DNA of 64,000 nt from Pseudomonas iridis (GTDB lineage: Bacteria > Pseudomonadota > Gammaproteobacteria > Pseudomonadales > Pseudomonadaceae), in assembly GCF_017980685.1 (NCBI RefSeq), contig NZ_JACXXO010000006.1:1-64000 (forward strand), in the 5' to 3' direction. Under the pieces are notes generated by a model, which saw only the letters and a list, made by a program, of their open reading frames with translations, had not been told where the DNA came from and did no database searches. The position numbers were made by a program, and so were the translations under genes. Of this stretch, positions 46,479 through 56,749 are shown piece by piece (position 1 is the first letter of the stretch; each line of letters opens with the position of its first letter).

Positions 46479-47249
46479 TCAGAACGCCGGCAACACCGCA
46501 CCCTTGTACTTCTCGGTAATGAATTGCTTCACCTCCGGGCTGTGCAGGGCAGCAGCCAGTTTCTTCATCGCGTCGCTGTCCTTGTTGTCCGCACGGGACA
46601 CGAGGATGTTCACGTAAGGCGAGTCGTTACCTTCAATCACCAGCGCGTCCTTGGACGGATCGAGCTTGGCTTCCAGCGCGTAGTTGGTGTTGATCAGCGC
46701 CAGATCGACCTGAGTCAGCACACGCGGGATGGTCGCGGCTTCCAGTTCGCGGAACTTCAGGTCTTTCGGGTTTTGCGCGATGTCTTTGATGGTCGACAGG
46801 ATGTTGGTCGGGTCCTTCAAAGTGATCACGCCAGCCTTGGCCAGCAGCAACAGCGCACGGCCGCCGTTGGTGGCGTCGTTCGGGATGACCACGTTGGCGC
46901 CGCCTGGCAATTCTTCGATCTTCTTGATCTTGCTCGAGTACGCGCCCAGTGGTTCCAGGTGTACGCCGGTCACGGCAACCAGGCTGGTGCCCTTGGCCTT
47001 GTTGAACTCATCGAGGTACGGCTGGTGCTGGAAGAAGTTGGCGTCCAGACGCTTTTCGGCAACCTGTACGTTCGGCTGAATGTAGTCGGTGAAGACCTTG
47101 ACCTTCAGATCCACGCCTTCTTTGGCCAGTGCAGGCTTCACGAATTCGAGGATTTCAGCGTGCGGCACCGGGCTGGCGGCAACGGTCAGGGTTTCGGCGT
47201 GGGCCGAGAATGCCGCAACGGCAGCGAAAGCAGCGATCAGTTTTTTCAT
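46479..47249 (-). CDS. metQ: Methionine ABC transporter substrate-binding protein
   Basis: A 256-residue NlpA/MetQ-type binding protein. Its signal peptide MKKLIAAFAAVAAFSAHA ends in AHA and lacks a lipobox Cys, so it is likely free in the periplasm, unlike E. coli MetQ. VAASPVPHAEILEFVKPALAKEGVDLKVKVFTDYIQPN and FFQHQPYLDEFN are family hallmarks. It captures methionine for MetNI. Last gene of the operon. Confidence 0.93.
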   Translation of the reverse strand: MKKLIAAFAAVAAFSAHAETLTVAASPVPHAEILEFVKPALAKEGVDLKVKVFTDYIQPNVQVAEKRLDANFFQHQPYLDEFNKAKGTSLVAVTGVHLEPLGAYSSKIKKIEELPGGANVVIPNDATNGGRALLLLAKAGVITLKDPTNILSTIKDIAQNPKDLKFRELEAATIPRVLTQVDLALINTNYALEAKLDPSKDALVIEGNDSPYVNILVSRADNKDSDAMKKLAAALHSPEVKQFITEKYKGAVLPAF

Positions 47250-47326
47250 TCAGCTAACTCCTTATGAGGCGCCCGTCTGGCGCCTGCCAGCGAATGGCCG
47301 GCTCATCTCTTGATTACAAAAACCGG

Positions 47327-48001
47327 TTATTTGCGCGAGAAATGCACGACCAGTCGGTCGCCTACCATTTGCAACACTTGCACCAGGATCAGCAGCAACA
47401 CCACTGTGACGATCATCACGTCGGTCTGGAAACGCTGGTAGCCGAAACGGATCGCCAGGTCGCCCAGGCCACCGGCACCCACCACACCGGCCATCGCCGT
47501 GTAGGAAACCAGTGTAATCGCTGTCACGGTAATCGCTGCGAAGATGCCCGGACGGGCCTCTGGCAGCAACGCGTTGACGATGATCTGCCGAGTGGTCGCG
47601 CCCATCGACTGGGTCGCCTCGATGATGCCGCGATCGACTTCACGCAGTGCAGTTTCCACCAGACGCGCGAAGAATGGCGTTGCACCCACCACCAGCGGCG
47701 GAATCGCACCGGCCACGCCCAGCGAGGTGCCGGTGATCAGCACGGTGAACGGGATCATCACGATCAGCAGAATGATGAACGGCAGTGAGCGCAGGATGTT
47801 CACCGCCAGCGACATGAACGCGTAGACACCGCGGTTTTCCAGCAACTGACGCGGGCTGCACAAAAACAGCAGTACGCCCAGCGGCAGACCGAGCAGCACG
47901 GTGAACAGCAGCGAACCGCCGAGCATCAGCATCGTGTCGCCGGTGGCCAGCCAGATTTCGTACCAGTCGATATTGGCGAAAAAGCTCATAAAGGCTTCCA
48001 T
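47327..48001 (-). CDS. metI: Methionine ABC transporter permease
   Basis: A 224-residue permease with five to six helices and the EAA loop VETALREVDRGIIEATQSMGATTRQII. It forms the membrane channel of MetNIQ. ATG at 48001 overlaps the metN stop by one base (TAATG). An alternative ATG at 47989 has a GGAAG site and would shorten the protein by four residues. Confidence 0.93.
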   Translation of the reverse strand: MEAFMSFFANIDWYEIWLATGDTMLMLGGSLLFTVLLGLPLGVLLFLCSPRQLLENRGVYAFMSLAVNILRSLPFIILLIVMIPFTVLITGTSLGVAGAIPPLVVGATPFFARLVETALREVDRGIIEATQSMGATTRQIIVNALLPEARPGIFAAITVTAITLVSYTAMAGVVGAGGLGDLAIRFGYQRFQTDVMIVTVVLLLILVQVLQMVGDRLVVHFSRK

Positions 48002-49008
48002 TAACGCAGGACCTCCATGTGAACGTCAGCGGCGGTGAAGCGGGCGAACGCCGCTTCCATGTCGCCACCGGTGACGGCGAGGGTCAATTGCCCGTACGGA
48101 ACGTCTTTGATGCGATCGATACGACCGGCCAGGATGCTGTAGTCGACACCGGTCTCGCGGGCGACGGTACCGAGCAACGGCGCGTAGGTCGCTTCTCCCT
48201 GGAAAGTCAGACGCACGATACGGCCCGGCACGTGAGCGAAGTCATCGCGCTGTTCGCTTTCGTCGATCTGCTCGCTTTCCTGCACGAAACGCTTGGTGGT
48301 CGGGTGCTGCGGATGCAGGAACACATCGGCCACCGAACCTTGCTCGACGATCACGCCGGCATCCATCACACCGACCTGATCGCACACGCGGCGGATGACG
48401 TCCATCTCGTGGGTGATCAGCACGATGGTCAGTTTCAGCTCGCGATTGATCTCGGCCAGCAGTTGCAGGACCGAGGCCGTGGTCTGCGGGTCGAGAGCGC
48501 TGGTGGCTTCGTCGCACAGCAGAATCTTGGGCTTGGTCGCCAGAGCGCGGGCGATGCCGACACGCTGCTTCTGGCCACCGGACAACTGCGCCGGGTACTT
48601 CCTGGCGTGGTCGGAAAGACCGACCCGCGCCAGCAACTCGGCCACACGTTTGTCGATTTCGCTGCTCGACAACTCGCCGGCCAAGGTCAGCGGCAACGCA
48701 ACGTTGTCGGCGACAGTCTTGGACGCGAGCAAGTTGAAGTGCTGGAAGATCATCCCGACTTGCTGGCGGAAACGGCGCAGGCCGTTGGCGTCCAGCGCGG
48801 TGACTTCTTCGCCGTCGACGAAGATCTTGCCGCCACTGGATTCTTCCAGGCGATTGATCAGACGCAGCAGGGTACTTTTTCCCGCGCCGGAATGGCCGAT
48901 CAGACCGAAGACCTGACCGTTCTCAATCGAGAGACTGGTCGGGTGCAGGGCGGGGATGTCCTTACCGGCGACGCGGTAAGTCTTGTGGACGTTTTGAAAC
49001 TCGATCAC
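48001..49008 (-). CDS. metN: Methionine ABC transporter ATP-binding protein
   Basis: A 335-residue ABC ATPase. Walker A is [10 protein letters not shown] (about 38-47), signature [15 protein letters not shown], Walker [13 protein letters not shown], and the C-terminal NIL regulatory domain (about 260-335) senses methionine. It powers methionine import. First gene of metNIQ; no riboswitch was recognised upstream. Confidence 0.95.
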   Translation of the reverse strand: MIEFQNVHKTYRVAGKDIPALHPTSLSIENGQVFGLIGHSGAGKSTLLRLINRLEESSGGKIFVDGEEVTALDANGLRRFRQQVGMIFQHFNLLASKTVADNVALPLTLAGELSSSEIDKRVAELLARVGLSDHARKYPAQLSGGQKQRVGIARALATKPKILLCDEATSALDPQTTASVLQLLAEINRELKLTIVLITHEMDVIRRVCDQVGVMDAGVIVEQGSVADVFLHPQHPTTKRFVQESEQIDESEQRDDFAHVPGRIVRLTFQGEATYAPLLGTVARETGVDYSILAGRIDRIKDVPYGQLTLAVTGGDMEAAFARFTAADVHMEVLR

Positions 49009-49144
49009 GTAGCGAACCTTGTGGGGCGCGTTAGAAAAGGATCAGCGGTTAGCCGGGCGCGCATTTTAGCCTGTCCGTATAGAGGTTCTTAGCATTTATT
49101 TCGCATTTAACCTTCGAATTGGCAATAAGAAGATCAAAGGTCAT

Positions 49145-49166
49145 AAAAAAGGAACGCTCGTTCCTT
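49145..49166 (-). terminator. Minus-strand terminator-like hairpin upstream of metN
   Basis: Read on the minus strand, AAGGAAC pairs with GTTCCTT around GAGC and is followed by six T. It lies about 140 bases upstream of the metN start. It could be an attenuator in the met leader, or end a short transcript opposite katE. Confidence 0.5.
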
Positions 49167-49270
49167 GTCATCGGTCACTACTTAAGCGACTTGAAACCCT
49201 GGGTGCCGTGCCCGGGAACCACTCAAGAGTCCTCGGCACGTCCCGGGGTCAAACGAGGAGTTTACGTCTG

Positions 49271-51412
49271 ATGAGTACCAAGAAACCTGCCCCTGCAAAA
49301 AGTGAAATGGCCGGAACCGATACCCCGGATCGCGCCAACACCAACGCCAAGCTCGACAGTCTGGAGACATTTCGCTCCGACGCCACCGGCCAGGCACTGC
49401 GCACCAACCAAGGCGTGAAGGTTGCCGACAACCAGAACACCCTCAAGGTCGGTGAACGCGGGCCGTCGCTGCTGGAAGACTTCATCATGCGTGAAAAAAT
49501 CACGCATTTTGACCATGAACGTATCCCGGAACGTATCGTCCACGCCCGCGGCACCGGGGCTCATGGTTTTTTTCAAGCCTATGAAAATCATGCTGCGCTG
49601 ACCAAAGCCGGATTCCTACAGGACCCGGGGAAGAAAACCCCGGTGTTCGTCCGCTTTTCCACAGTGCAAGGGCCACGCGGTTCCGGCGACACCGTGCGTG
49701 ACGTGCGCGGTTTTGCCGTGAAGTTCTTCACCGACGAGGGCAATTTCGACCTGGTCGGCAACAACATGCCGGTGTTTTTCATTCAGGACGCGATCAAGTT
49801 CCCGGACTTCGTCCACGCGGTAAAACCTGAACCGCACAACGAAATCCCTACCGGTGGCTCGGCTCACGACACCTTCTGGGACTTCGTGTCGCTGGTGCCG
49901 GAGTCGGCGCACATGGTCATCTGGGCGATGTCCGACCGGGCGATCCCGAAGAGCCTGCGCAGCATGCAGGGCTTTGGCGTGCACACCTTCCGCCTGATCA
50001 ACGCCGAGGGCAAATCGCGCTTCGTCAAATTCCACTGGCGCCCGACTGCGGGGACTTGCTCGCTGGTGTGGGACGAAGCGCAGAAGCTCGCCGGTAAAGA
50101 CACCGACTATCACCGTCGCGACCTCTGGGAAGCCATCGAGATGGGCGACTACCCGGAATGGGAGTTGGGCGTGCAGATCATCGAGGAGGAAAAAGAGCAC
50201 GATTTCGACTTCGACATCCTCGACCCGACCAAGCTGATCCCGGAAGAAATCGTGCCGATCACGCCGCTGGGCAAAATGACCCTCAACCGCAACCCGGACA
50301 ACTTCTTCGCCGAGACCGAGCAGGTTGCGTTCTGCCCTGGCCACATTGTTCCGGGTATCGACTTCTCCAACGATCCGCTGCTGCAAGGTCGGCTATTTTC
50401 CTACACCGATACGCAAATCAGCCGACTCGGTGGGCCGAACTTTCATGAGCTGCCGATCAACCGTCCGGTGGCGCCGTTCCACAACGGTCAGCGCGATGCT
50501 CAGCACCGCACAACGATCGACAAGGGGCGCGCCTCTTACGAGCCGAACTCGATTGACGGCGGTTGGCCGAAAGAAACGCCACCGGCCGCGCAGGACGGTG
50601 GTTTCGAGAGCTATCCGGAACGCATCGACGCCGCCAAGATCCGTCAGCGCAGCCAGTCGTTCAGCGATCACTTCTCGCAGGCAACCTTGTTCTTCAACAG
50701 CATGAGCGAGCATGAGAAGGAACACATCATTGCCGCTTACAGCTTCGAGCTGGGCAAGGTTGAGCGCGAGTTCATCCGTGCACGGGAAGTGAACGAAATT
50801 CTGGCGAACATCGATCTGGAACTGGCCAAGCGCGTGGCGGAAAATCTCGGTCTGCCGGCACCCACCAAAGGCACGGTCGAAGCGCGCAAAACGTCTTTCG
50901 ATCACTCACCGGCGCTGAGCCAGGCCAATTTGTTGCCAGAAAACATCAAGACGCGAAAAGTAGCGATTCTTGCTGCCAACGGCGTCGATGGTGCGGCGAT
51001 TGATGCGATGAAGAAAGCACTGGCCGCCGAAGGCGCGCACGCTAAATTGCTCGGCCCGACCTCGGCGCCGGTAAAAACCGCCGATGGCAAAAGCCTGCCG
51101 GTGGATGCATCGATGGAAGGCATGCCTTCCGTGATTTTCGATGCGGTGTTCGTGCCGGGTGGCGCGGCGTCGATCAAAGCGTTGAGCGGTGACGGCGTGG
51201 CGTTGCATTACGTGCTGGAGGCGTACAAGCACTTGAAGGCGATTGCCTTGCACGGCGAAGCCAAGCAATTGCTGGATGTGCTGAAGCTGGAGGCAGATGC
51301 CGGGTTGCTCGAGGGTAAGGACGTCGGGGCGTTGACCAAACCGTTCTTTGCCGCGATCGGGCAGCATCGGGTTTGGGCGCGGGAGCCTAAGGCGAAAGCC
51401 GTTCCGGCTTAA
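49271..51412 (+). CDS. katE: Large-subunit catalase (HPII type)
   Basis: A 713-residue clade-2 catalase. The heme-site His lies in [14 protein letters not shown] (about 90), the distal Asn in [12 protein letters not shown], and the proximal Tyr in [13 protein letters not shown] (about 385). A C-terminal DJ-1/PfpI-like domain ([22 protein letters not shown] to the end) marks the large type. It breaks down hydrogen peroxide, often in stationary phase. The ATG at 49271 is chosen; a GAGGAG lies about 11 bases upstream. Confidence 0.95.
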   Translation: MSTKKPAPAKSEMAGTDTPDRANTNAKLDSLETFRSDATGQALRTNQGVKVADNQNTLKVGERGPSLLEDFIMREKITHFDHERIPERIVHARGTGAHGFFQAYENHAALTKAGFLQDPGKKTPVFVRFSTVQGPRGSGDTVRDVRGFAVKFFTDEGNFDLVGNNMPVFFIQDAIKFPDFVHAVKPEPHNEIPTGGSAHDTFWDFVSLVPESAHMVIWAMSDRAIPKSLRSMQGFGVHTFRLINAEGKSRFVKFHWRPTAGTCSLVWDEAQKLAGKDTDYHRRDLWEAIEMGDYPEWELGVQIIEEEKEHDFDFDILDPTKLIPEEIVPITPLGKMTLNRNPDNFFAETEQVAFCPGHIVPGIDFSNDPLLQGRLFSYTDTQISRLGGPNFHELPINRPVAPFHNGQRDAQHRTTIDKGRASYEPNSIDGGWPKETPPAAQDGGFESYPERIDAAKIRQRSQSFSDHFSQATLFFNSMSEHEKEHIIAAYSFELGKVEREFIRAREVNEILANIDLELAKRVAENLGLPAPTKGTVEARKTSFDHSPALSQANLLPENIKTRKVAILAANGVDGAAIDAMKKALAAEGAHAKLLGPTSAPVKTADGKSLPVDASMEGMPSVIFDAVFVPGGAASIKALSGDGVALHYVLEAYKHLKAIALHGEAKQLLDVLKLEADAGLLEGKDVGALTKPFFAAIGQHRVWAREPKAKAVPA

Positions 51413-51416
51413 AAGC

Positions 51417-51494
51417 AAAGGATCGCAGCCATCGGCTGCTCCTACATGGGTTCACATTCGCCCTGTAGGAGCTGCCGGAGGCTGCGATCTTTTT
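51417..51494. repeat. REP pair, GATCGCAGCC type
   Basis: AAAGGATCGCAGCCATCGGCTGC on the left pairs loosely with GGCTGCGATCTTTTT on the right, around TGTAGGAGCTGCCGG. It separates converging katE and lipoprotein genes and probably terminates both. Confidence 0.85.
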
Positions 51495-52206
51495 ACGGTT
51501 TACGCGGACTCAGCACCATCTGCGCCGGCACCGTGCGCAGAATCTGCTTCTCGATCTTCAGATCAAAGTCCGGATTCAATTTCTTCACACGCTTGGTCAG
51601 CAAATTCGCCAACCAGGGATAGTCATTGGTACGTGGTACCTGAATAGTCACCGCACACTCGTAATTCACTACATCGGCGGCGATCGCATCCAATTGGCGG
51701 CGAAGTTTGTGAATATCGGTGATATTCAGCGCAACCGTGGTGCTCTCTGCTGTTGGATCAATCACTTTGGCTTTCGGCCTGGCTTCCGCCGCGAGCAACG
51801 CCGCCTCGGCTTTTTCAAGCTCGGCCTTGCGTGCTTCGGTAATGGCGCCGTTGACGCCACCGGTCAGCGCCGGGGCCTTGGGCATCAAAACACGTGCACG
51901 GCTCAAAGCAGTTGCAGCAGCGTTTACATCACCCTTTTGCAGGACAATTTGGCTGCGACGCAGATACGCCTCGGCCAATTGCCGTTGATATTGCTCAAGG
52001 GATTGATCGTTGAGGGTTTCAGTCTGCAAAGTGGCCAACTGGGCTTCGGCAGTGGCCAATTCGCTGCTGGCCAGGCTTTGTTCCAGCTGCGCGATGGCCG
52101 TAGCCCGCGCATCGGGGACTTCAGCCACCGGCGGCGTGCTTTGGCAGGCGCCCAGCAGCACTGAAAATGCGACAAGGAGCAGATAACGGGAGGCGAACGG
52201 CTTCAT
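51493..52206 (-). CDS. Predicted lipoprotein (PA5502-like)
   Basis: A 237-residue lipoprotein with lipobox LLGAC (Cys about 21). The middle is helical with TPR-like spacing (ATAIAQLEQSLASSELATAEAQLATLQ…AEAYLRRSQIVLQKGDVNAAATALSRARVLMP), and the C-terminus is a mixed domain (ITDIHKLRRQLDAIAADVVNYECAVTIQVPRTNDYPWLANLL). It lies downstream of znuB on the same strand, 37 bases away. Function is unknown. Confidence 0.82.
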   Translation of the reverse strand: MKPFASRYLLLVAFSVLLGACQSTPPVAEVPDARATAIAQLEQSLASSELATAEAQLATLQTETLNDQSLEQYQRQLAEAYLRRSQIVLQKGDVNAAATALSRARVLMPKAPALTGGVNGAITEARKAELEKAEAALLAAEARPKAKVIDPTAESTTVALNITDIHKLRRQLDAIAADVVNYECAVTIQVPRTNDYPWLANLLTKRVKKLNPDFDLKIEKQILRTVPAQMVLSPRKP

Positions 52207-52243
52207 TCCTGCGACTCTCTAATTGCGCAAAAAGCGGCCAAGT

Positions 52244-53032
52244 CTACACCCCACGACGAGGCAGAACAAAACTCAGCAGAAACAGTGCGGCCGCCGTCAC
52301 AACGATTGACGGCCCCGCCGGGGTGTCCTTGAACCATGACAACGCCAGCCCGCCACACACGGCGAGCATGCCCAGCAGGCTCGCGCCCAGCGCCATCTGC
52401 TCCGGTGAACGAGCGTGACGCTGTGCCGCAGCCGCCGGAATGATCAACAGCGAAGTAATCAGCAATACGCCGACGATTTTCATCGCCACCGCGATCACCA
52501 CCGCGATCAACAACATCAGCGCCATGCGCAAGCCCGCGACCGGCAGGCCTTCAACCCTGGCCAGTTCCTCGTGCACGGTGATCGCCAGCAGCGGCCGCCA
52601 CAGCGTCACCAGTAACACCAGCACCGCCGCGCTGCCGCCGAGGATCCATGCCAGGTCAGTCGGGCTGATCGCCAGCAGGTCACCGAACAGATAGGCCATC
52701 AGGTCGATCCGCACTTCATGCATGAAGCTTAGTACGACAAGCCCGAGAGAGAGCGTGCTCGGTGCGAGAATTCCCAAAAGCGTGTCGGATGCCAGCGGCT
52801 GACGCTGTTGCAACGTGACCAGCAACACCGCCAGCAGCAGGCAGCCGACCGTGACCGCAACCGTCGGGCTGACATCCAGCAGGAAGCCCAGCGCCACGCC
52901 GAGCAATGCGGCATGGGACAAGGTATCGCCGAAATACGCCATGCGCCGCCATACCACAAACGAACCAAGCGGCCCTGCGACCACCGCCAGCGCCAGACCT
53001 GCAAGCAGGGCATACAACAGAAAATCAGCCAT
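52244..53032 (-). CDS. znuB: Zinc ABC transporter permease
   Basis: A 262-residue ABC-3 family permease with seven to eight helices, starting [45 protein letters not shown], which is diagnostic. It forms the channel for zinc import. The ATG at 53032 overlaps the end of znuC by eight bases; the longer frame from 53170 is not real. Confidence 0.95.
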   Translation of the reverse strand: MADFLLYALLAGLALAVVAGPLGSFVVWRRMAYFGDTLSHAALLGVALGFLLDVSPTVAVTVGCLLLAVLLVTLQQRQPLASDTLLGILAPSTLSLGLVVLSFMHEVRIDLMAYLFGDLLAISPTDLAWILGGSAAVLVLLVTLWRPLLAITVHEELARVEGLPVAGLRMALMLLIAVVIAVAMKIVGVLLITSLLIIPAAAAQRHARSPEQMALGASLLGMLAVCGGLALSWFKDTPAGPSIVVTAAALFLLSFVLPRRGV

Positions 53033-53810
53033 GCTTGCAGTTGTCTCCATGAACGTGGGGCTGGCCCGAAACCGGGCCCTTGACCACTGAACCGTGCAGG
53101 TCGTGGGCGTGGTCGTGGTGGTGGTGATAAATCGCCAGGCTCGGCGCGTTCTTGCCGAACAGCTCGACAAACGCCGGATCGCCGCTGACTTGCTCTGGAT
53201 GCCCAGAGCAGCAGACGTGACGGTTGAGGCAGACCACCTGGTCGGTGGTGCTCATCACCAGATGCAAATCGTGGGAAACCATCAGTACGCCGCAGCCGTG
53301 GCGATCGCGCAGTCGGGTGATCAGGCTGTACAGCTCCGCCTGGCCGGCGACATCAACGCCTTGCACTGGCTCATCGAGCACCAGCAGTTCCGGTTCGCGC
53401 AGCAGGGCTCGGGCGAGCAGTACGCGCTGCATTTCACCACCGGAAACGCTCTGCACCGGGCTGTCGATGACGTGCTCGGCGCCGACTTCTTTCAGCGCCG
53501 CCAGTGCACGCGGGCGATCAACGCCGGGCACCAAACGCAGAAAACGCAGCACCGAGAGCGGCAAGGTCGGATCGACGTGAAGCTTTTGCGGCATGTAGCC
53601 GACGCGCAGTTTCGGCTTGCGCCAGACGCTGCCACTGTTCGGTTTCAACAATCCGAGCACGGCGCGCACCAGCGTGGTCTTGCCCGCGCCATTGGGGCCG
53701 ATCAGGGTGACTATCTGCCCCGGCTCGACACTCAGCTCGATGTTGTCCAGCACGGTTTGTCCGCCAAACGTGACGGCGACTTGCTCCAGACGGATCAGCG
53801 CATTGCTCAT
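53025..53810 (-). CDS. znuC: Zinc ABC transporter ATP-binding protein
   Basis: A 261-residue ABC ATPase: Walker [14 protein letters not shown], signature [16 protein letters not shown], Walker [13 protein letters not shown], and a His-rich C-terminus ([14 protein letters not shown]) typical of ZnuC. It energises zinc uptake. The start at 53810 overlaps the zur stop by one base (TGATG). Confidence 0.95.
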   Translation of the reverse strand: MSNALIRLEQVAVTFGGQTVLDNIELSVEPGQIVTLIGPNGAGKTTLVRAVLGLLKPNSGSVWRKPKLRVGYMPQKLHVDPTLPLSVLRFLRLVPGVDRPRALAALKEVGAEHVIDSPVQSVSGGEMQRVLLARALLREPELLVLDEPVQGVDVAGQAELYSLITRLRDRHGCGVLMVSHDLHLVMSTTDQVVCLNRHVCCSGHPEQVSGDPAFVELFGKNAPSLAIYHHHHDHAHDLHGSVVKGPVSGQPHVHGDNCKHG

Positions 53811-54292
53811 CAAGCCCCCTGGCAACCGGAGCACAGGCCGACCACTTCGACGGTCTGCGCTTCGACGATAAAACCGACATCCATGGCGCTGTTGATGATT
53901 GCGTCACTGATCACTTTTTGCTCAAGCTCGATGGCAGCGTGACATTCGCGGCAGATCAGGAACTGGCCCTGATGCGCATGTTCCGGGTGCACACAGCCAA
54001 CAAAGGCGTTGAGCGAGGAGATGCGATGCACCAGGCCGTTTTCCAGCAGGAAATCCAGCGCCCGGTACACGGTCGGCGGCGCGGCACGGCGGCCGTCCTG
54101 CTCGCTCAGCACCGCCAGAATGTCGTAGGCACCCAGCGGTTTATGGCTTTGCCACACCAGCTCCAGCACTCGGCGGCGCAACGCAGTCAGGCGCAAGCCT
54201 TTCTGTGCACACAAAGTATCGGCCTCCGACAAAGCGCTGTGCACGCAATGAGAGTGGTCGTGGGGACGGCTGGCGATCGGTGTAATAGGCAT
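53810..54292 (-). CDS. zur: Zinc uptake regulator (Fur family)
   Basis: A 160-residue Fur-type repressor. The helix-turn-helix region is [26 protein letters not shown]…[20 protein letters not shown] (about 35-90). The structural zinc cysteines lie in [10 protein letters not shown] (about 115) and VVGLCSGCQ (about 155). With zinc it represses znuA and its own zur-znuCB operon. Confidence 0.95.
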   Translation of the reverse strand: MPITPIASRPHDHSHCVHSALSEADTLCAQKGLRLTALRRRVLELVWQSHKPLGAYDILAVLSEQDGRRAAPPTVYRALDFLLENGLVHRISSLNAFVGCVHPEHAHQGQFLICRECHAAIELEQKVISDAIINSAMDVGFIVEAQTVEVVGLCSGCQGA

Positions 54293-54318
54293 GGGCGGCG
54301 ACGAGTTTTGATAGAGAC

Positions 54319-54331
54319 GTTATTATGTTAC
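54319..54331. promoter_or_regulatory. Candidate Zur operator
   Basis: GTTATTATGTTAC resembles the Zur box core GTTATA-N-TATAAC (9 of 12 defined positions). It lies between the divergent zur and znuA starts, where a shared operator is expected. Confidence 0.45.
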
Positions 54332-54358
54332 CCGTTCTCGCCTCCTTGAGTGGTCATC

Positions 54359-55279
54359 GTGTCCCGACTTTTTTCTGTTTTTGTGGCGTTTGTCGCCAGT
54401 TTTCTGCTGATCGGTTCGGCTCAGGCCGAGGTCAAAGTGCTCACCAGCATCAAACCGCTGCAGCTGATTGCCGCAGCCGTGCAGGACGGCGTGGCGATTC
54501 CCGAGGTACTGCTGCCGCCGGGTGCCTCGCCGCACAACTATGCGCTGCGTCCATCCGACGTACGGAAGGTGCAATCGGTGGATCTGCTCTACTGGATCGG
54601 CCCGAGCATGGAAGGTTTCCTGCCTCGCGTGCTGAACGGTCGTACGCTGCCGAGCGTCGCGGTGCAGGATCTGCCGGGGATGAAACTGCGCCATTTCGCT
54701 GAAGACAGTCATTCCCACGCCGAAGAAGCCGACGATCATGACCACGATCACCGTCCGGGCACGCTGGATGCGCACTTGTGGTTATCGCCGGTGAACGCGC
54801 GGGTGATTGCCGACAAAATGGCCGCTGATTTGAGTGCAGCTGATCCGGCGAATGCCGAGCGCTATCAGAGTAACGCCAAGGCTTTCGACGAGCGTCTTGA
54901 TGCGTTGGATCTGCGTTTGAAGAAGCGTCTGGCCAGCGTTGAAGGCAAACCGTACTTCGTCTTTCACGAAGCGTTCGACTACTTCGAAGACGCTTACGGC
55001 TTGAAGCATACCGGCGTGTTCAGCGTGGCGACCGAGGTGCAGCCGGGTGCCCAGCATGTCGCTGCGATGCGCAAGCGTTTGCAGGAAGTGGGCAAGACCT
55101 GCGTGTTCAGCGAGCCGCCATTGCGCCCGCGTCTGGCGGAAACGCTGGTCGCCGGCCTGCCGGTGAAACTGGCGGAACTGGATGCATTGGGCGGTTACAC
55201 CCCGGCGACGGCTCAGGGATATGAGCAGGTGCTGGAGAAGCTGGGCAATGATTTGGCGGGTTGCCTGGAGTCGTTGTAA
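54359..55279 (+). CDS. znuA: Zinc ABC transporter substrate-binding protein
   Basis: A 306-residue periplasmic protein with signal peptide ending GSAQA. The zinc ligands lie in LLPPGASPHNYALRPSDV, LDAHLWLSPVNARV and FVFHEAFDYFEDAYGL. A His/Asp-rich loop SHSHAEEADDHDHDHRPG is typical of ZnuA. The GTG at 54359 gives a normal signal; a GTG three codons earlier is possible. It works with ZnuBC. Confidence 0.95.
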   Translation: MSRLFSVFVAFVASFLLIGSAQAEVKVLTSIKPLQLIAAAVQDGVAIPEVLLPPGASPHNYALRPSDVRKVQSVDLLYWIGPSMEGFLPRVLNGRTLPSVAVQDLPGMKLRHFAEDSHSHAEEADDHDHDHRPGTLDAHLWLSPVNARVIADKMAADLSAADPANAERYQSNAKAFDERLDALDLRLKKRLASVEGKPYFVFHEAFDYFEDAYGLKHTGVFSVATEVQPGAQHVAAMRKRLQEVGKTCVFSEPPLRPRLAETLVAGLPVKLAELDALGGYTPATAQGYEQVLEKLGNDLAGCLESL

Positions 55280-55300
55280 CCCCGGCATTCGTGTTGCCCC

Positions 55301-55370
55301 CATTCGCGAGCAGGCTCGCTCCCACAAGGATTAATGAAATCCTGTGGGAGCGAGCCTGCTCGCGAAGCTT
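55301..55370. repeat. REPIN, GCGAGCAGGCTCGC type
   Basis: TTCGCGAGCAGGCTCGCTCCCA and its inverse flank only about 16 bases. It fills the gap between converging znuA and thrB; the thrB stop begins at its right edge. Confidence 0.9.
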
Positions 55371-56324
55371 TCAAAGGGCAAAAGGCAGATGAATGCTAAC
55401 CATCTGCCGCTGCGCCAAGCGCTGCTCAAACTCCTGCGGATCGTGAATCAACACGTCCTGCCCGGCAAACTGTTCGGCCGCGATCAACCGCGACAGCCAG
55501 AACCGCACACACGCCACTCGCAGCATGGTCGGCCACAACTCAGCCTCTGCCGCCGTAAACGGCCGTAGCGCCGCGTAGGCGCCGAGGAAAGCACGGGCAC
55601 GCGGGCCATCGATCAGACCATCATCGTCCGAACACCAATCGTTCAACGCAATCGCCACGTCATAGAGCATCGGGCCCGAACAGGCGTTGTAGAAGTCGAT
55701 CAGCCCGGTCAGATGCGTGCCTTCGAACATTGCGTTGTCGCGAAACAGGTCGGCGTGAATATTCGCCCGAGGCAGCGCGAGAATCTTGTCCTTGCGCGCA
55801 GTGATTTCATCCAGCGCCTTTTGCAGCAACGCGCGCGGCGCATCGCTCAGGTGCGAGAGCAACGCGGTGCCCTCCTCCAGCATCCAGTCGAGGCCACGAT
55901 CGGTCTTGCGCTTGATCATGTGCTCACCCTGGGTCGCCAGGTGCAGATGCGCCTGCAACTCGCCGACCTGCGCGCAATGCTGGGCGTTGGCGACCTTGAT
56001 GTGCTTGCCAGCCAGACGCGGCTGCAGCAGTGCCGGTTTGCCTTTGAGTTCACGCAACGCCACGCCGTCGGTGGTGCGCAGTGCATACGGCACCGGCAGA
56101 TCGGCTTCGTGCAGCACGTCGAGCAGGTCGATGAAGAACGGCATCTCCTGCACCGGGCCGCGCTCGACCAGGGTCAGGACGAATTCGCCCTGCTCCAGGC
56201 TGATGAAGAAATTGGTGTTTTCGCTGCCGGCGGCAATCCCCTGGAAATCAAGCAGACGGCCAAGCCCGTAAGGGGCGAGAAAGGTTTCCAGCTCGGGCCG
56301 AGCCAGGGGGGTGAACACAGACAT
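55371..56324 (-). CDS. thrB: Homoserine kinase (APH-like)
   Basis: A 317-residue kinase of the aminoglycoside-phosphotransferase fold, the form of ThrB found in Pseudomonas. The catalytic loop is LPRANIHADLFRDNAMF (about 180-197) and the metal site GLIDFYNACSGPMLYDVAI. It phosphorylates homoserine in threonine synthesis. Its position near polA matches other pseudomonads (PA5495). Confidence 0.93.
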   Translation of the reverse strand: MSVFTPLARPELETFLAPYGLGRLLDFQGIAAGSENTNFFISLEQGEFVLTLVERGPVQEMPFFIDLLDVLHEADLPVPYALRTTDGVALRELKGKPALLQPRLAGKHIKVANAQHCAQVGELQAHLHLATQGEHMIKRKTDRGLDWMLEEGTALLSHLSDAPRALLQKALDEITARKDKILALPRANIHADLFRDNAMFEGTHLTGLIDFYNACSGPMLYDVAIALNDWCSDDDGLIDGPRARAFLGAYAALRPFTAAEAELWPTMLRVACVRFWLSRLIAAEQFAGQDVLIHDPQEFEQRLAQRQMVSIHLPFAL

Positions 56325-56384
56325 GGTTAAAAACTGCTCAGTTCGGGCGCCGCGATCAACGCGGCGCCGATTAAAATTAAGAGA

Positions 56385-56675
56385 CTACTTCCATTCGAAA
56401 ATCTTCCACGACGGAATCAGCATATCCGGCTGATCCGAGCGAATGAAATTCGCATCCGTCCCGTCTGCGCGCACAAGAAAGTACGGTGGTGCGCCCTTCG
56501 GCGTGACTTTGATCGCATACAGGAAACCGTTTTGTCGATACTCCTGAATGGTCTTGTCGCCTTCCGTGCGAATGGTAACTTCGGGGTCCCCCGTCGGCGC
56601 ATCATCCGCCGCCATCGCGGCCAATGGTGAAGCAGCAATCAACCCGACCAGCAGCAAGCGATTTAACGTACGCAT
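56385..56675 (-). CDS. DUF2782 periplasmic protein
   Basis: A 96-residue protein with a signal peptide (…SPLAAMA) and the DUF2782 body VTIRTEGDKTIQEYRQNGFLYAIKVTPKGAPPYFLVRAD, ending SWKIFEWK. It lies between thrB and polA as in P. aeruginosa PA5494. Function is unknown. Confidence 0.9.
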   Translation of the reverse strand: MRTLNRLLLVGLIAASPLAAMAADDAPTGDPEVTIRTEGDKTIQEYRQNGFLYAIKVTPKGAPPYFLVRADGTDANFIRSDQPDMLIPSWKIFEWK

Positions 56676-56749
56676 GATAACCTTGTCCCTTTGTCGTCAA
56701 CGGTCCCGCTATTCTAGCGCCGGGCCCGCCGAAAAGGTTGATTCTGCTC

